Assembly: GCF_029227915.1 (NCBI RefSeq)
Contig: NC_079881.1
Location: 2,914,001 to 2,978,000 of the forward strand
Reading direction: 5' to 3'
Source: Hydractinia symbiolongicarpus
Taxonomy: Eukaryota; Cnidaria; Hydrozoa; Anthoathecata; Hydractiniidae
DNA: 64,000 nucleotides
The notes below the pieces were generated by a model. That model was not told the DNA's origin, ran no database searches, and saw nothing but the letters and a program-made list of their open reading frames with translations. A program made the position numbers and the translations under genes. Shown here in pieces: positions 38,912-48,861 of this stretch (its first letter is position 1; every line of letters begins with the position of its first letter).

Positions 38912-41900
38912 CACATTTATAAGGTCAAAGTCTAAAATCAGTTCAATTAAGTCCCACAGTCAAACGTTTCACTGTTAAAAGGGATGCAACCTAGTAATAT
39001 CCGAATACCATCGCTAAATACATGTGGGGACGAATATGTGGCGCAACCGTTGTAACTCAAACGGATTGATACCGTTAGAAAGTCAATGATATGTAGTTTT
39101 TGAAACTGTCGCTAATTCTTCAGCGCGCGGTAACGGCTAGGATTGGTCCCACAGTAAAAAATGACTTTCTAATTTAAATTTTTAATAAAGCGCTGCCACA
39201 GCGCCCAGTGTAATCGCTTAGTTCCAGCCATCATGTCAAATTAAGGAGAATGTTATTTCTTGTAGTCAAACTAGCTCATTTAAGATATTTATCAGGTCAC
39301 AGTCCAAAGTTAGTTCAATTAAGTCTCACAGTCCATCGTTTCACTGTTAAAAGCGATGCAACTTAGAAATATCGGAAGAAAATCACTAAATATATATTGA
39401 TACGAATATGTGACGCGACCGTTGTAACTCAAACGGATTGACACAGTTAGAAAGTCAATCAAAGGTAGTTTTAGAAACTGTCTCTATTTCTTCAGTGCAA
39501 ACTAATGGCTGGGATTATTCCCACAGTAAAAAATGACTTATTTAACTTAATTTTTAAGTAACACTGTACCACAGCGTCCAGTGCAATCGCTGAGTTCCAG
39601 CAATCAAGTCAAATTAAGAAGAATGTTACTTCTTGGAGACCAATTGGCTCATTTATTACATTTATAAGGTCAAATTTCAGAATTAGTTCAATTATTTCCC
39701 ACAGTCAATCGTTTCACTGTTAAAAGCAATACAACTTAGAAATATCGGAAGAAAATCACTAAACATATGTTGGTACGAATATGTGACGCAACCGTTGTAA
39801 ATCAAACGGATTGACACCGTTAGTAAGTCAATGAAATGTAGTTCTTAAAACTTTCTCTATTTCTTCAGTGCGAAATAACGGCTAGAATTGGTCCCACAGT
39901 AAAAAATGACTTATTTATCTTAATTTTTTAATAAAGTGCTACCACAGCACCGAGTGTAATCGCTGAGTTCCAGCAATCATGTCGAATTGAGAAGAATGTT
40001 ATTTCTTGTAGTCAAACTGGCCCATTTATCACATTTATAAGGTCAAAGTCCAAAATCAGTTCAATTGAGTCCCACAGTCAAACTTTTCACTGTTAAAAGC
40101 GCTGCAACCTAGTAATATCCGAGTACTATCGCTAAATACATAAGGGGAGAAAAATGTGACACAACAGTTGTAACTCAAACGGATTGACACCGTTAGTAAG
40201 TCAATGAAATGTAGTTTTTGAAACTGTTGCTATTTCTTAAAAAATGAGTTATTTAACTTAATTTTTAAATAAAACTCTACCACAGCGCCCAGTACAATCG
40301 GTGAGTTCCAGGAATCAAGTCAAATTAAGAAGATTGTTACTTCTTGTAGTCAAACTGGCTCATTTATCACATTTATAAGGTCAAAGTCCAAAATCAGTTC
40401 AATTAAGTCCCACAGTCAAACGTTTCACTGTTAAAAGGGATGCAACCTAGTAATATCCGAATACTATCGCTAAATACATGTGGGGAAGAATATGTGGCGC
40501 AACCGTTGTAACTCAAACGGATTGATACCGTTAGAAAGTCAATGAAATGTAGTTTTTGAAACTGTCGCTATTTCTTCAGCGCGCGATAACGGCTAGGATT
40601 GGTCCCACAGTAAAAAATGATTTTTTTAACTTTATTTTTAAATAAAACTCTACCACAGCGCCCAGTGCAATCGCTGAGTTGCAGCAATCAAGTCAAATTA
40701 AGAAGGATGTTATTTCTTGTAGTCAAACTAGCTCATTTATAATATTTATCAGGTCACAGTCCAAAGTTAGTTCAATTAAGTCCCACAGTCAATCGTTTCA
40801 CTGTTAAAAGCGATATAACTTAGTAATATCGAAAAGATATCACTAAATACAGGTTTGTACGAATATGTGACGCAACCGATGTAACTCAAACGGATTGATA
40901 CCGCCAAGAAGTCAATGAAATGTAGTGTTTGAGAAGGTCTCTATTTCTTCAGTGCGTGCTAACGGCCAGGATTGGTCGTAGAGTAAAAAAAGACCTATTT
41001 ATCTAAATTTTTAAATAAAGCCCTACCACAGAGCCTAGTGTAATCGCTGGTTTCCAGCAATCATGTCAATTTAAGAAGAATGTTATTTCTTGGAGTCCAA
41101 TTGGTTCATTTATCACATTTATAAGGTCACAGTCCAGAATCAGTTCAATTAATTCCCAGAGTCAATCGCTTTACTGTTAAAAGCGATACAACCTAGTAAT
41201 GTCGGAAAAAATCACTAAATACATGTTGGTACGAATATGTGACGCGACCGTTGTAACTCAAACGGATTGACACAGTTAGAAAGTCAATGAAATGTAATTT
41301 TTGTAACTGTCTCTATTTCTTCAGCGCGAACTAACGGCCGGGATTGGTCCCACAGAAAAAAATGACTTACTTAACTTAATTTTTAAATAAAACGCTACCA
41401 CAGTGCCCAGTGCAATCGCTGAGTTCCAGCAATCAAGTCAAATTAGGAAGAATGTTACTTCTTGTAGTGAAACTGGCTCATTTATCACATTTATAAGGTC
41501 AAAGTCCAAAATCGGTTCAATTGAGTCCCACAGTCAAACGTTTCACTGTTAAAAGCGATGCATCCTAGTAATATCCGAGTACTATCGCTAAATGCATGTG
41601 GGGAGGAATATGTGACGCAGCAGTTGTAACTCAAAAGGATTGATACCGTTAGAAAGTCAATAAAATGTAGTTTTTGAAACTGTTGCTATTTTTTCAGTGC
41701 GTGCTAACGGCCAGGATTGGTCCCAGAGTATAAGGTCACAGTCCAGAATCAGTTCAATTAATTCCCAGAGTAAATGGCTTCACTGTTAAAAGCGATACAA
41801 CTTAGTAATATCGGACAAAAATCACTAAATACATGTTGGTACGAATATGTGACGCAACCGTTGTAAGTCAAACGGATTGACACAGTTAGAAATTCAATGA

Positions 41901-44900
41901 AAGGTAGTTTTAGAAACTGTCTCTATTTCGTCGGTGCAAACTAATGGCTGGGATTATTCCCACAGTAAAAAATGACTTATTTAACTTAATTTTCAAATAA
42001 AACTGTACCACAGCGCCCAGTGCAATCGTTGAGTTCCAGCAATCAAGTCAAATTAAGAAGAATGTTACTTATTGGAGACCCATTGGCTTATTTATCACAT
42101 TTATAAGGTCAAATTCCAGAATCAGTTCAATTACTTCCCACAGTCAATCGTTTCACTGTTAAGAGCAATACAACTTAGAAATATCGGAATACTATCGCTA
42201 AATACATGTGGGGACGAATATGTGGCGCAACCGTTGTAACTCTAACGGATTGATACCGTTAGAAATTCAATGAAATGTAGTTTTTGAAACTGTCGCTATT
42301 TCTTCAGCGCGCGATAACGGTTAGGATTGGTCCCACAGTGAAAAATGACTTTCTAATTTAAATTTTTAATAAAGCGCTGCCACAGCGCCCAGTGTAATCG
42401 CTTAGTTCCAGCCATCATGTCAAATTAAGAAGAATGTTATTTCTTGTAGTCAAACTGGCTCATTTATCACACTTATAAGGTCAAAGTCGAAAATCAGTTC
42501 AATTAAGTCCCACAGTCAATCGTTTCACTGTTAAAAGCGATATAACTTAGTAATATCGAAAAGATATCACAAAATACAGGTTGGTACGATTATGTGACGC
42601 AACCGTTGTAACTCAAACGGATTGATACCGCCAAGAAGTCAATGAAATGTTGTTTTTGAGAATGTCTCTATTTCTTCAGTGCGTGCTAACGGCCAGGATT
42701 GGTCCCACAGTAAAAAATGACTCATTTATCTTGATTTTTTAATAAGGTGCTACCACAGCGACGAGTGTGATCGCTGAGTTCCAGCAATCATGTCAAATTA
42801 AGAAGAATGTTATTTCTTGTAGTCAAACTAGCTCATTTATAATATTTTTCAGGTCACAGTCCAAAGTTAGTTCAATTAAGTCCCACAGTCAATCGTTTCA
42901 CTGTTAAAAGCGATGCAACTTAGAAATATCGGAAGAAAATCACTAAATATATATTGGTAGGAATATGTGACGCAACCGTTGTAAATCAAACGGATTGACA
43001 CCGTTAGTAAGTCAATGAAATGTAGTTCTTGAAAGTTTCTCTATTTCTTCAGCGCGAACTAACGGCCGGGATTGGTCCCACAGAAAAAAATGACTTACTT
43101 AACTTAATTTTTAAATAAAACGCTACAACAGTGCCCAGTACAATCGCTGAGTTCCAGCAATCAAGTCAAATTAGGAAGAATGTTACTTCTTGTAGTGAAA
43201 CTGGCTCATTCATCACATTTATAAGGTCAAAGTCCAAAATCGGTTCAATTGAGTCCCACAGTCAAACGTTTCACTGTTAAAAGCGATGCAACCTAGTAAT
43301 ATCCGAGTACTATCGCTAAATGCATGTGGGGAGGAATATGTGACGCAGCAGTTGTGACTCAAACAGATTGATACCGTTAGAAAGTCAATAAAATGTAGTT
43401 TTAGAAACTGTCTCTATTTCGTCGGTGCAAACTAATGGCTGGGATTATTCCCACAGTAAAAAATGACTTATTTAACTTAATTTTCAAATAAAACTGTACC
43501 ACAGCGCCCAGTGCAATCGCTGAGTTCCAGCAATCAAGTCAAATTAAGAAGAATGTTACTTCTTGGAGACCCATTGGCTTATTTATCACATTTATAAGGT
43601 CAAATTCCAGAATTAGTTCAATTATTTCCCACAGTCAATCGTTTCACTGTTAAAAGCAATACAACTTAGAAATATCGGAAGAAAATCACTAAATATATGT
43701 TGGTACGAATATGTGACGCAACCGTTGTAAATCAAACGGATTGACACCGTTAGTAAGTCAATGAAATGTAGTTCTTGAAACTTTCTCTATTTCTTCAGCG
43801 CGAACTAACGGCTAGGATTGGTCCCACAGTAAAAAATAACTTATTTATCTTAATTTTTTAATAAAGTGCTATCACAGCGCCGAGTGTAATCGCTGAGTTC
43901 CAGCAATCATGTCAAATTAAGAAGAATGTTATTTCTTGTAGTCAAACTGGCTCATTTATAATATTTATCAGGTCACAGTCCAAAATCAGTTCAATTGAGT
44001 CCCACAGTCAAACGTTTCACTGTTAAAAGCGCTGCAACCTAGTAATATCCGAGTACTATCGCTAAATACATGTGGGGAGGAATATGTGACGCAACCGTTG
44101 TAAATCAAACGGATTGACACCGTTAGTAAGTCAATGAAATGTAGTTCTTGAAAGTTTCTCTATTTCTTCAGCGCGAACTAACGGCCGGGATTGGTCCCAC
44201 AGAAAAAAATGACTTACTTAACTTAATTTTTAAATAAAACGCTACAACAGTGCCCAGTACAATCGCTGAGTTCCAGCAATCAAGTCAAATTAGGAAGAAT
44301 GTTACTTCTTGTAGTGAAACTGGCTCATTCATCACATTTATAAGGTCAAAGTCCAAAATCGGTTCAATTGAGTCCCACAGTCAAACGTTTCACTGTTAAA
44401 AGCGATGCAACCTAGTAATATCCGAGTACTATCGCTAAATGCATGTGGGGAGGAATATGTGACGCAGCAGTTGTGACTCAAACGGATTGATACCGTTAGA
44501 AAGTCAATAAAATGTAGTTTTAGAAACTGTCTCTATTTCGTCGGTGCAAACTAATGGCTGGGATTATTCCCACAGTAAAAAATGACTTATTTAACTTAAT
44601 TTTCAAATAAAACTGTACCACAGCGCCCAGTGCAATCGCTGAGTTCCAGCAATCAAGTCAAATTAAGAAGAATGTTACTTCTTGGAGACCCATTGGCTTA
44701 TTTATCACATTTATAAGGTCAAATTCCAGAATTAGTTCAATTATTTCCCACAGTCAATCGTTTCACTGTTAAAAGCAATACAACTTAGAAATATCGGAAG
44801 AAAATCACTAAATATATGTTGGTACGAATATGTGACGCAACCGTTGTAAATCAAACGGATTGACACCGTTAGTAAGTCAATGAAATGTAGTTCTTGAAAC

Positions 44901-45719
44901 TTTCTCTATTTCTTCAGCGCGAACTAACGGCTAGGATTGGTCCCACAGTAAAAAATAACTTATTTATCTTAATTTTTTAATAAAGTGCTATCACAGCGCC
45001 GAGTGTAATCGCTGAGTTCCAGCAATCATGTCAAATTAAGAAGAATGTTATTTCTTGTAGTCAAACTGGCTCATTTATAATATTTATCAGGTCACAGTCC
45101 AAAATCAGTTCAATTGAGTCCCACAGTCAAACGTTTCACTGTTAAAAGCGCTGCAACCTAGTAATATCCGAGTACTATCGCTAAATACATGTGGGGAGGA
45201 ATATGTGACGCAACAGTTGTAACTCAAACGGATTGATACCGTTAGAAAGTGAATGAAATGTAGTTTTTGAAACTGTTGCTATTTCTTCGGCGCGCAATAA
45301 CGGCTAGGATTGGTCCAACAGTAGAAAATGACTTTTTTACTTAAATTTTTAAATGAAGTGCTACCACAGCGCCCAGTGTAATCCCTGAGTTCAGGCAATC
45401 ATGTCAAATTAAGAAGAATGTTATTTCTTGGGTCCAGTTGGCTCGCGATATAACTTAGAAATGTCAGAAAGATATCACTAAATACATGTTGGTACAAATA
45501 TGTGACGCAACCGTTGTAACTCAAACGGATTGATACCGCCAAGAAGCCAATGAAATGTAGTGTTTGAGAAGGTCTCTATTTCTTCAGTGCGTGCTAACGG
45601 CCAGGATTGGTCCTAAAGTAAAAAAAGACTTATTTATCTAAATTTTTAATTAAAGCCCTACCACAGAGCCTAGTGTAATCGCTGGTTTCCACCACCATGT
45701 CAATTTAGGAAGAATGTTA
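38912..45719 (+). repeat. 372-bp satellite array, block 3
   Basis: Satellite between LINE copy 2 and the island, in the same orientation as the rest. It is mostly made of duplicates: 38.9-40.0 kb from 31.1-32.2 kb, 41.3-43.65 kb from 32.4-34.75 kb, then a trimer repeat. Shortened monomers occur near 40238 (cttcag region missing, 'atttcttaaaaaatg') and near 45442 ('ggctc' fused to 'gcgatataac'). No genes seen. Confidence 0.95.
42970..45207 (+). repeat. Three-monomer higher-order repeat, two copies (1119 bp)
   Basis: Units of about 42970-44088 and 44089-45207 match almost base for base (gtaaatcaaacgg at 42981 and 44100; cagcagttgtgactc in both). The trimer length is close to that of the separate trimer family at 19.1-22.1 kb, but the component monomers belong to different subtypes. 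Confidence 0.8.
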
Positions 45720-45729
45720 TTGCGGAGAG
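45720..45729 (+). repeat. Terminal inverted repeat, left end of island
   Basis: TTGCGGAGAG, exactly at the satellite/island boundary; inverted copy at 48852-48861. It is followed by a GC-rich stretch to ~45770 that stands out from the AT-rich surroundings. Confidence 0.55.
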
Positions 45730-45736
45730 AAGCGGA

Positions 45737-45752
45737 GGGCGCGTCAGCGCCC
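45737..45752. other. GGGCGC-GTCA-GCGCCC hairpin near left end
   Basis: Perfect 6-bp stem with a 4-base loop inside the GC-rich left end of the island. Subterminal hairpins are common in non-autonomous DNA elements; no specific role is known. Confidence 0.5.
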
Positions 45753-45769
45753 GGAGCGTAGCGGAGCCC

Positions 45770-45963
45770 ATTTCCTCATTAAATAAGCCAATTGTAAAAG
45801 AAAAAGGAAGTACGGTGGAGAGTATATAGGATGTAAATTCTGCCATTTTATCAGTGTTGCCCAGTAATTTTATCTGGTCATTTGTTGGTAAATTTTCGTA
45901 AATATCTGATTGAGCGAGACAACGTGTTTTTGGCACGGCGATGGAGTTTTTGTTGTGTTTCAA
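45770..45963 (-). other. Open minus-strand stretch, possibly captured exon
   Basis: The minus strand is open for about 65 codons inside the island and on through its GC-rich end (87 codons in all to 45700). The codons are less repetitive than the satellite frames and include '...ENLPTNDQIKLLG...'. The only possible start at 45963 is TTG; an ATG occurs late (MAEF). Upstream on the minus strand an in-frame TGA precedes it, near 'ctgactacgtttag', which could be a branch site and acceptor AG. I do not recognise the sequence, and chance remains the simplest explanation. Confidence 0.15.
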
Positions 45964-46096
45964 AGATGGTGCTAAACGTAGTCAGCCAGCTAGAAGCGAA
46001 ATGATGAGATTTTTCAGGAAAGAAGTGGAGGTTATGATCACTGTTTTTTAAAGGTTGTGAAAACCCCTTACATACACCTAAAGCTATCTAGCACAA

Positions 46097-46254
46097 CAGT
46101 AGCAGCTAAGCTAGCATAAAACTACCAATTTAACTAGCATAAAAATGCTTATTAAGTTTTCTCTTATGCTAGATGATTAGAAGATCAAAAGAGAATTCTC
46201 AAAAATCCGTCCTAAGACTTTAGGACGGATTTTTGAGCTAGCTAGCTGCTACTG
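46097..46254. mobile_element. MITE-like element with 18-bp terminal inverted repeats
   Basis: The left end CAGTAGCAGCTA(A)GCTAGC (46097-46115) matches the reverse complement of the right end (to 46254) with a single one-base indel. The 158-bp interior is AT-rich, non-coding and holds two further inverted repeats (46134-46142 with 46164-46172; 46198-46215 with 46220-46237). No convincing target-site duplication was found, so superfamily assignment is not possible. Alternatively it is simply a long imperfect palindrome. Confidence 0.5.
46198..46237. other. Perfect 18-bp hairpin (loop GACT)
   Basis: The arms 46198-46215 and 46220-46237 are exact reverse complements around a 4-base loop; the core reads ATCCGTCCTAA / TTAGGACGGAT. 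It lies within the MITE-like element. Transcripts of either strand would fold into a stable stem, so a small-RNA source is possible but unproven. Confidence 0.7.
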
Positions 46255-46640
46255 CACACAGTGAGTGCTGTCCATCACATAACTACTTTGTAGTTTTATC
46301 CAGCTCCACAAAATGTGTTGGCTGTTGACAAATTTTTTAAATGTATATAAAGAATGACTAAAAAAACTTAGCAAAATCAACAAAAGAACATCGCTAATTT
46401 TTCCACATATAATACTTCCTGTCAATGTTTATATAGACATTGACATGGTCACATGTTACCGACACCAAAGGTAATTTTTTTCAAGATTGGATGACAGAGA
46501 AGTGTTGGGGAGAGGGCAGGGGGAGGAGAGTCATATGATTGTGGAGCTAGCTAGAAATTAAGAGGCATCACCAAACACCCAGAGGAGTAAATATTTAGCT
46601 ACCGCTGGGGCATCACGGTGCTGGATGCAATTTTTGTTTA
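46255..46640. other. AT-rich unassigned sequence
   Basis: No coding frame, RNA gene or clear repeat was seen. There is a short purine-rich patch (gggagagggcagggggaggag, near 46509-46530) and a CTAGCTAG run near 46547. Confidence 0.4.
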
Positions 46641-46649
46641 ACATGTAAA

Positions 46650-46745
46650 TTTGTAGTCGTCGGATTCTAAACAAAATGTAGACCCATAGACTATTTGGCG
46701 TTCCAAACAGACTACTCTTTCGCTAATACAGCAACAGGATCATGT
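46650..46745 (+). repeat. Diverged internal duplication of island, copy A
   Basis: It aligns with 47262-47372 through shared blocks in the same order: ttgtag, ctaaa..aaatgt, cccata.aga, tcca.a.agact, gctaata.ag and c.tga/c.tgt. Identity is moderate and gapped, so this is an old duplication, probably of a degraded repeat element. Confidence 0.4.
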
Positions 46746-46804
46746 GTCTTCAAATTAATTTTATACACTAGTGCGAGTCATGTTATAGAAACTGAAATTA
46801 TTTC

Positions 46805-46825
46805 TATATATATATATATATATAT
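46805..46825. repeat. (TA)n microsatellite
   Basis: About ten TA units, preceded by an ATAGAAA/TTTCTAT inverted repeat (46785-46791 and 46801-46807). Confidence 0.85.
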
Positions 46826-47261
46826 CAGGATTAACACCAACATCCATATTTTCTAGTAACAATTTTTTTTAATTTCTAAGGAGTGGTTCTTGTGCAATCA
46901 TTAACATGTCCTGAAAATCTTCAAACATCTATATAATAACAGAAAAAATAACATAGAAAATCTTTAAATATATATAAACATTGAACAACATTGAGCTTTT
47001 ATTTGAATTTATAGTTATGCATTTTATTGAGTATATATATACATCTTTTTTTTTTGAATTAAGACTTCTTTTGTTATTTTTTCTATGTTAGGATAAAACT
47101 TTGTTAGGATGTATATTTACATGAAAAAAGAACCTTGTTTCTACTTTTCAGTTAAGCAAACTTTTCGAAGCAAAATAACACAAATAAAAATGTACATGCT
47201 CAGTTACATTTCGCCTGCAAATTTGCCATCCAATTCGCATTAGAAAAATCCTTCGTAACGT
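46826..47261. other. AT-rich unassigned sequence
   Basis: Very AT-rich, with homopolymer A and T runs and no open frame of note. Nothing recognisable was found. Confidence 0.4.
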
Positions 47262-47372
47262 TTTGTAGCATCTTCTGATTTGTTTTGTTCTAAATGAAAT
47301 GTGTCACTGGCCCATATAGAATATTGTGTCCAGAATAGACTGTGTTTTTGCTAATAAAGAAGCCCCATGACA
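47262..47372 (+). repeat. Diverged internal duplication of island, copy B
   Basis: Partner of 46650-46745, about 610 bp downstream, with several small insertions (for example 'tttgttttgtt'). Confidence 0.4.
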
Positions 47373-47500
47373 TATAAAAATTTGTGAGTAAAAATTCTCC
47401 ATATATAAAGCCTCAGAAAACAGTATAGTCACTGTAGTTCGATCTAACCCGCATCCTTCTCTCTCTAGAGATGAAGTAGAAGAAGAGGAAGAAGTGACTG

Positions 47501-47524
47501 ACGTCGGTCGTCTACGACAGACGT
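47501..47524. other. 24-bp near-palindrome containing TGACGTC
   Basis: The arms ACGTCGGTCGT and ACGACAGACGT are reverse complements with one mismatch around a central CT. The left arm overlaps TGACGTC (47499-47505), close to the CRE/ATF site TGACGTCA. It could be a bZIP-type binding site; no gene lies next to it. Confidence 0.4.
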
Positions 47525-47729
47525 GAAGCTACAACTTCAAAAGTTAACATAAGTAACATATGGTGTGCAGTTTTTTTGTTTTGTTTTTGTTTGTTTTTTG
47601 CTGTTGTTGTTAATATTGCAGTTCTGGGACACTTGTATAAAGAAAACTAAATTTTGATGTTCTTATATATCAGACTTTCTGTACATGTGTGGCTATAATG
47701 TGCAGCTATAAAAGTATATATGCATTCAT

Positions 47730-47797
47730 GCCCTGTTGGTCTAATGGCTATGACACTTTTATAAATGAGAGATCTAAGTTCGAATCCTGGACAGGGC
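47730..47797 (+). tRNA. tRNA-like sequence 1 (degenerate)
   Basis: 68 nt with a 7-bp acceptor stem GCCCTGT/ACAGGGC, an A-box-like D-arm TGGTCTAATGG resembling eukaryotic tRNA-Glu/Asp, and a T-loop TTCGAAT. The T-stem has mismatches (CTAAG against CCTGG) and the anticodon arm has no acceptable 5-bp/7-base structure. It is probably a pseudo-tRNA or the tRNA head of a short interspersed element. The immediate flanks, 'ttcat' before and 'taggaaaaacat' after, are shared with copy 2. Confidence 0.45.
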
Positions 47798-47875
47798 TAG
47801 GAAAAACATTAATAATGTTGCACATATAGCTATATATTGCAGTATTAAGGATATTATATTCCGTATACTATGATG

Positions 47876-47893
47876 TATATATATATATATATT
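47876..47893. repeat. (TA)n microsatellite
   Basis: Short TA run just upstream of the reverse-transcriptase fragment. Confidence 0.8.
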
Positions 47894-47904
47894 CTGATTT
47901 TTAC

Positions 47905-48131
47905 CCTGACTTTTTACCTTTGCCGCAGGGATCTGTGTTGGGCCCCTGCTTTTTCTTTTGTATATTGATGACTTTAAATCTGTCATCAATTCAAACCACC
48001 ACCACCCATATGCAGATAATACACTAATTATTTCATCCCATAAAAACTTGGATACCCTTGTCTCGCAGGTCGAGTTAGAACCTTCGCAAGTCGACCTCTT
48101 GCTGAATAATAACAAAATTAGAGCCAGTTGA
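47905..48131 (+). pseudogene. Non-LTR reverse-transcriptase fragment, frameshifted
   Basis: The plus strand encodes LPQGSVLGP (motif B, from 47920) and then, after a one-base loss in the GGGCCCC run near 47943, LLFLLYIDDF and PYADNT (motif C, normally YADDT), followed by a region ending in LLLNNNKI before TGA at 48129-48131. Motif order and spacing match the palm domain of LINE reverse transcriptases. The second catalytic Asp of motif C is Asn. The sequence differs clearly from the two minus-strand LINEs in this window (which have GVPQGSILGP, FADD), so it comes from another lineage. It carries only a ~75-codon remnant and is non-functional. Confidence 0.85.
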
Positions 48132-48278
48132 AAAAAGTTGAGAACAAAACTATCAACTATATCTGTATTCCTTTTATATTTCTTAGTTCATTGTGTTTTT
48201 CTCTGTTTTTTCTCTAAAAAGACTATGTGAGCATATATAAGATGCACATGTAAAGTTTTTTTATATATGTATATTCAT

Positions 48279-48346
48279 GCCCTGTTGGTCTAATGGCTAT
48301 GACACTCATGCAAATGAGAGATCCAGGTTCAAATCCTGGACAGGGC
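48279..48346 (+). tRNA. tRNA-like sequence 2 (short anticodon loop)
   Basis: 68 nt. The acceptor stem GCCCTGT/ACAGGGC is perfect. The T-arm CCAGG-TTCAAAT-CCTGG is perfect and gives a canonical B box (GGTTCAAATCC). The D-arm contains an A-box-like TGGTCTAATGG. The anticodon stem CTCAT/ATGAG is perfect but encloses only GCAA, 3 bases short of a normal 7-base loop, so it should not decode. It is better preserved than copy 1, 549 bp upstream. Alternatives are a tRNA-derived SINE head, a tRNA-like processing signal or a pseudogene. Confidence 0.5.
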
Positions 48347-48502
48347 TAGGAAAAACATAATTATCTTCCACCTACAACAACCAGGTTGTATTATACTGGC
48401 ACATAATTCTGCTAAGATGATTCACTGTATAATAACCTTATATAAATGTAATACTTTACATTGACTATATCTTTGAGTTGTAGGGGGAGAGGGTTTCTAT
48501 TA

Positions 48503-48860
48503 ACGTGCCTGCCCCTGCCTTGCCGTCCCCTTGCCATTGCCTACCCTTCCTATGCCTTTTCTGTTGCCTGCCTTCTATGGCCTTGCCTGTGCCTCCCATG
48601 CCTTGCCTACCCCTGCCTTGCGGATTCCTCTTCCTGTTTCCTTGCCTGCTTTGCCGTGCATTGCCATGCCCTTTTCTTGTTGTGCTTAATGCCTTTGCCT
48701 ACCCTTCCCATGCCTTTTCTGGTGCCTGCCTACTATGCCCTTGCCTGTGCCTCCCATGCCTCGCCTACCCCTGCCTTGCTGATTCCTCTTCCTCTTTCCT
48801 TGGCTGCCTTTGCCGAGCCTTTGCCGTGTTTAATGCCTTTGCCTTGGCAACCTCTCCGCA
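48503..48860. repeat. TGCC-rich minisatellite, two 158-bp units
   Basis: Pyrimidine-rich plus strand built from TGCC/TGCCT words. A unit starting at 48537 (ttgcctacccttcc) recurs at 48695 with offset 158 and moderate divergence. It lacks stops in two frames, which creates apparent proteins of 155 and 123 residues rich in Leu, Pro, Cys and Ala; these reflect composition, not coding. It ends at the 3' palindrome of the island. Confidence 0.8.
48839..48850. other. TTGCC-TT-GGCAA palindrome near right end of island
   Basis: 5-bp arms around TT, directly inside the inverted repeat at 48852-48861 and about 26 bp from the right terminus. Its position is like the 3' hairpin of rolling-circle elements. 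It lies at the edge of TGCC-rich sequence, so chance occurrence is also possible. Confidence 0.4.
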
Positions 48861-48861
48861 A
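48852..48861 (-). repeat. Subterminal inverted repeat, right end of island
   Basis: CTCTCCGCAA, the reverse complement of the left terminus TTGCGGAGAG. It is followed by 15 bases ending in CTAG before the satellite resumes. Confidence 0.55.

Larger units (their letters stand above)
35720..40020 (+). repeat. LINE-containing segmental duplication, copy 2
   Basis: Partner of 27910-32210. Beyond 40020 the match to block 2 resumes at about 41296, now at offset 8896. About 1083 bp (three monomers) of extra satellite therefore separates the two matching parts in this copy, either gained here or lost from copy 1. Confidence 0.85.

Noticed and set aside
47402-47470. TATATAAAG followed by a pyrimidine tract and AG, considered as a promoter or splice acceptor
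   Set aside because: No downstream coding frame (ATG AAG TAG follows directly) and such motifs are frequent in AT-rich DNA.
47774-48115. Minus-strand 113-codon frame in the island
   Set aside because: It is antisense to the recognisable plus-strand reverse-transcriptase fragment and overlaps the tRNA-like sequence; no motifs.
48279-48346. Functional tRNA gene with anticodon GCA or similar
   Set aside because: The anticodon stem CTCAT/ATGAG leaves only a 4-base loop; reading GCA in a 7-base loop breaks the stem.
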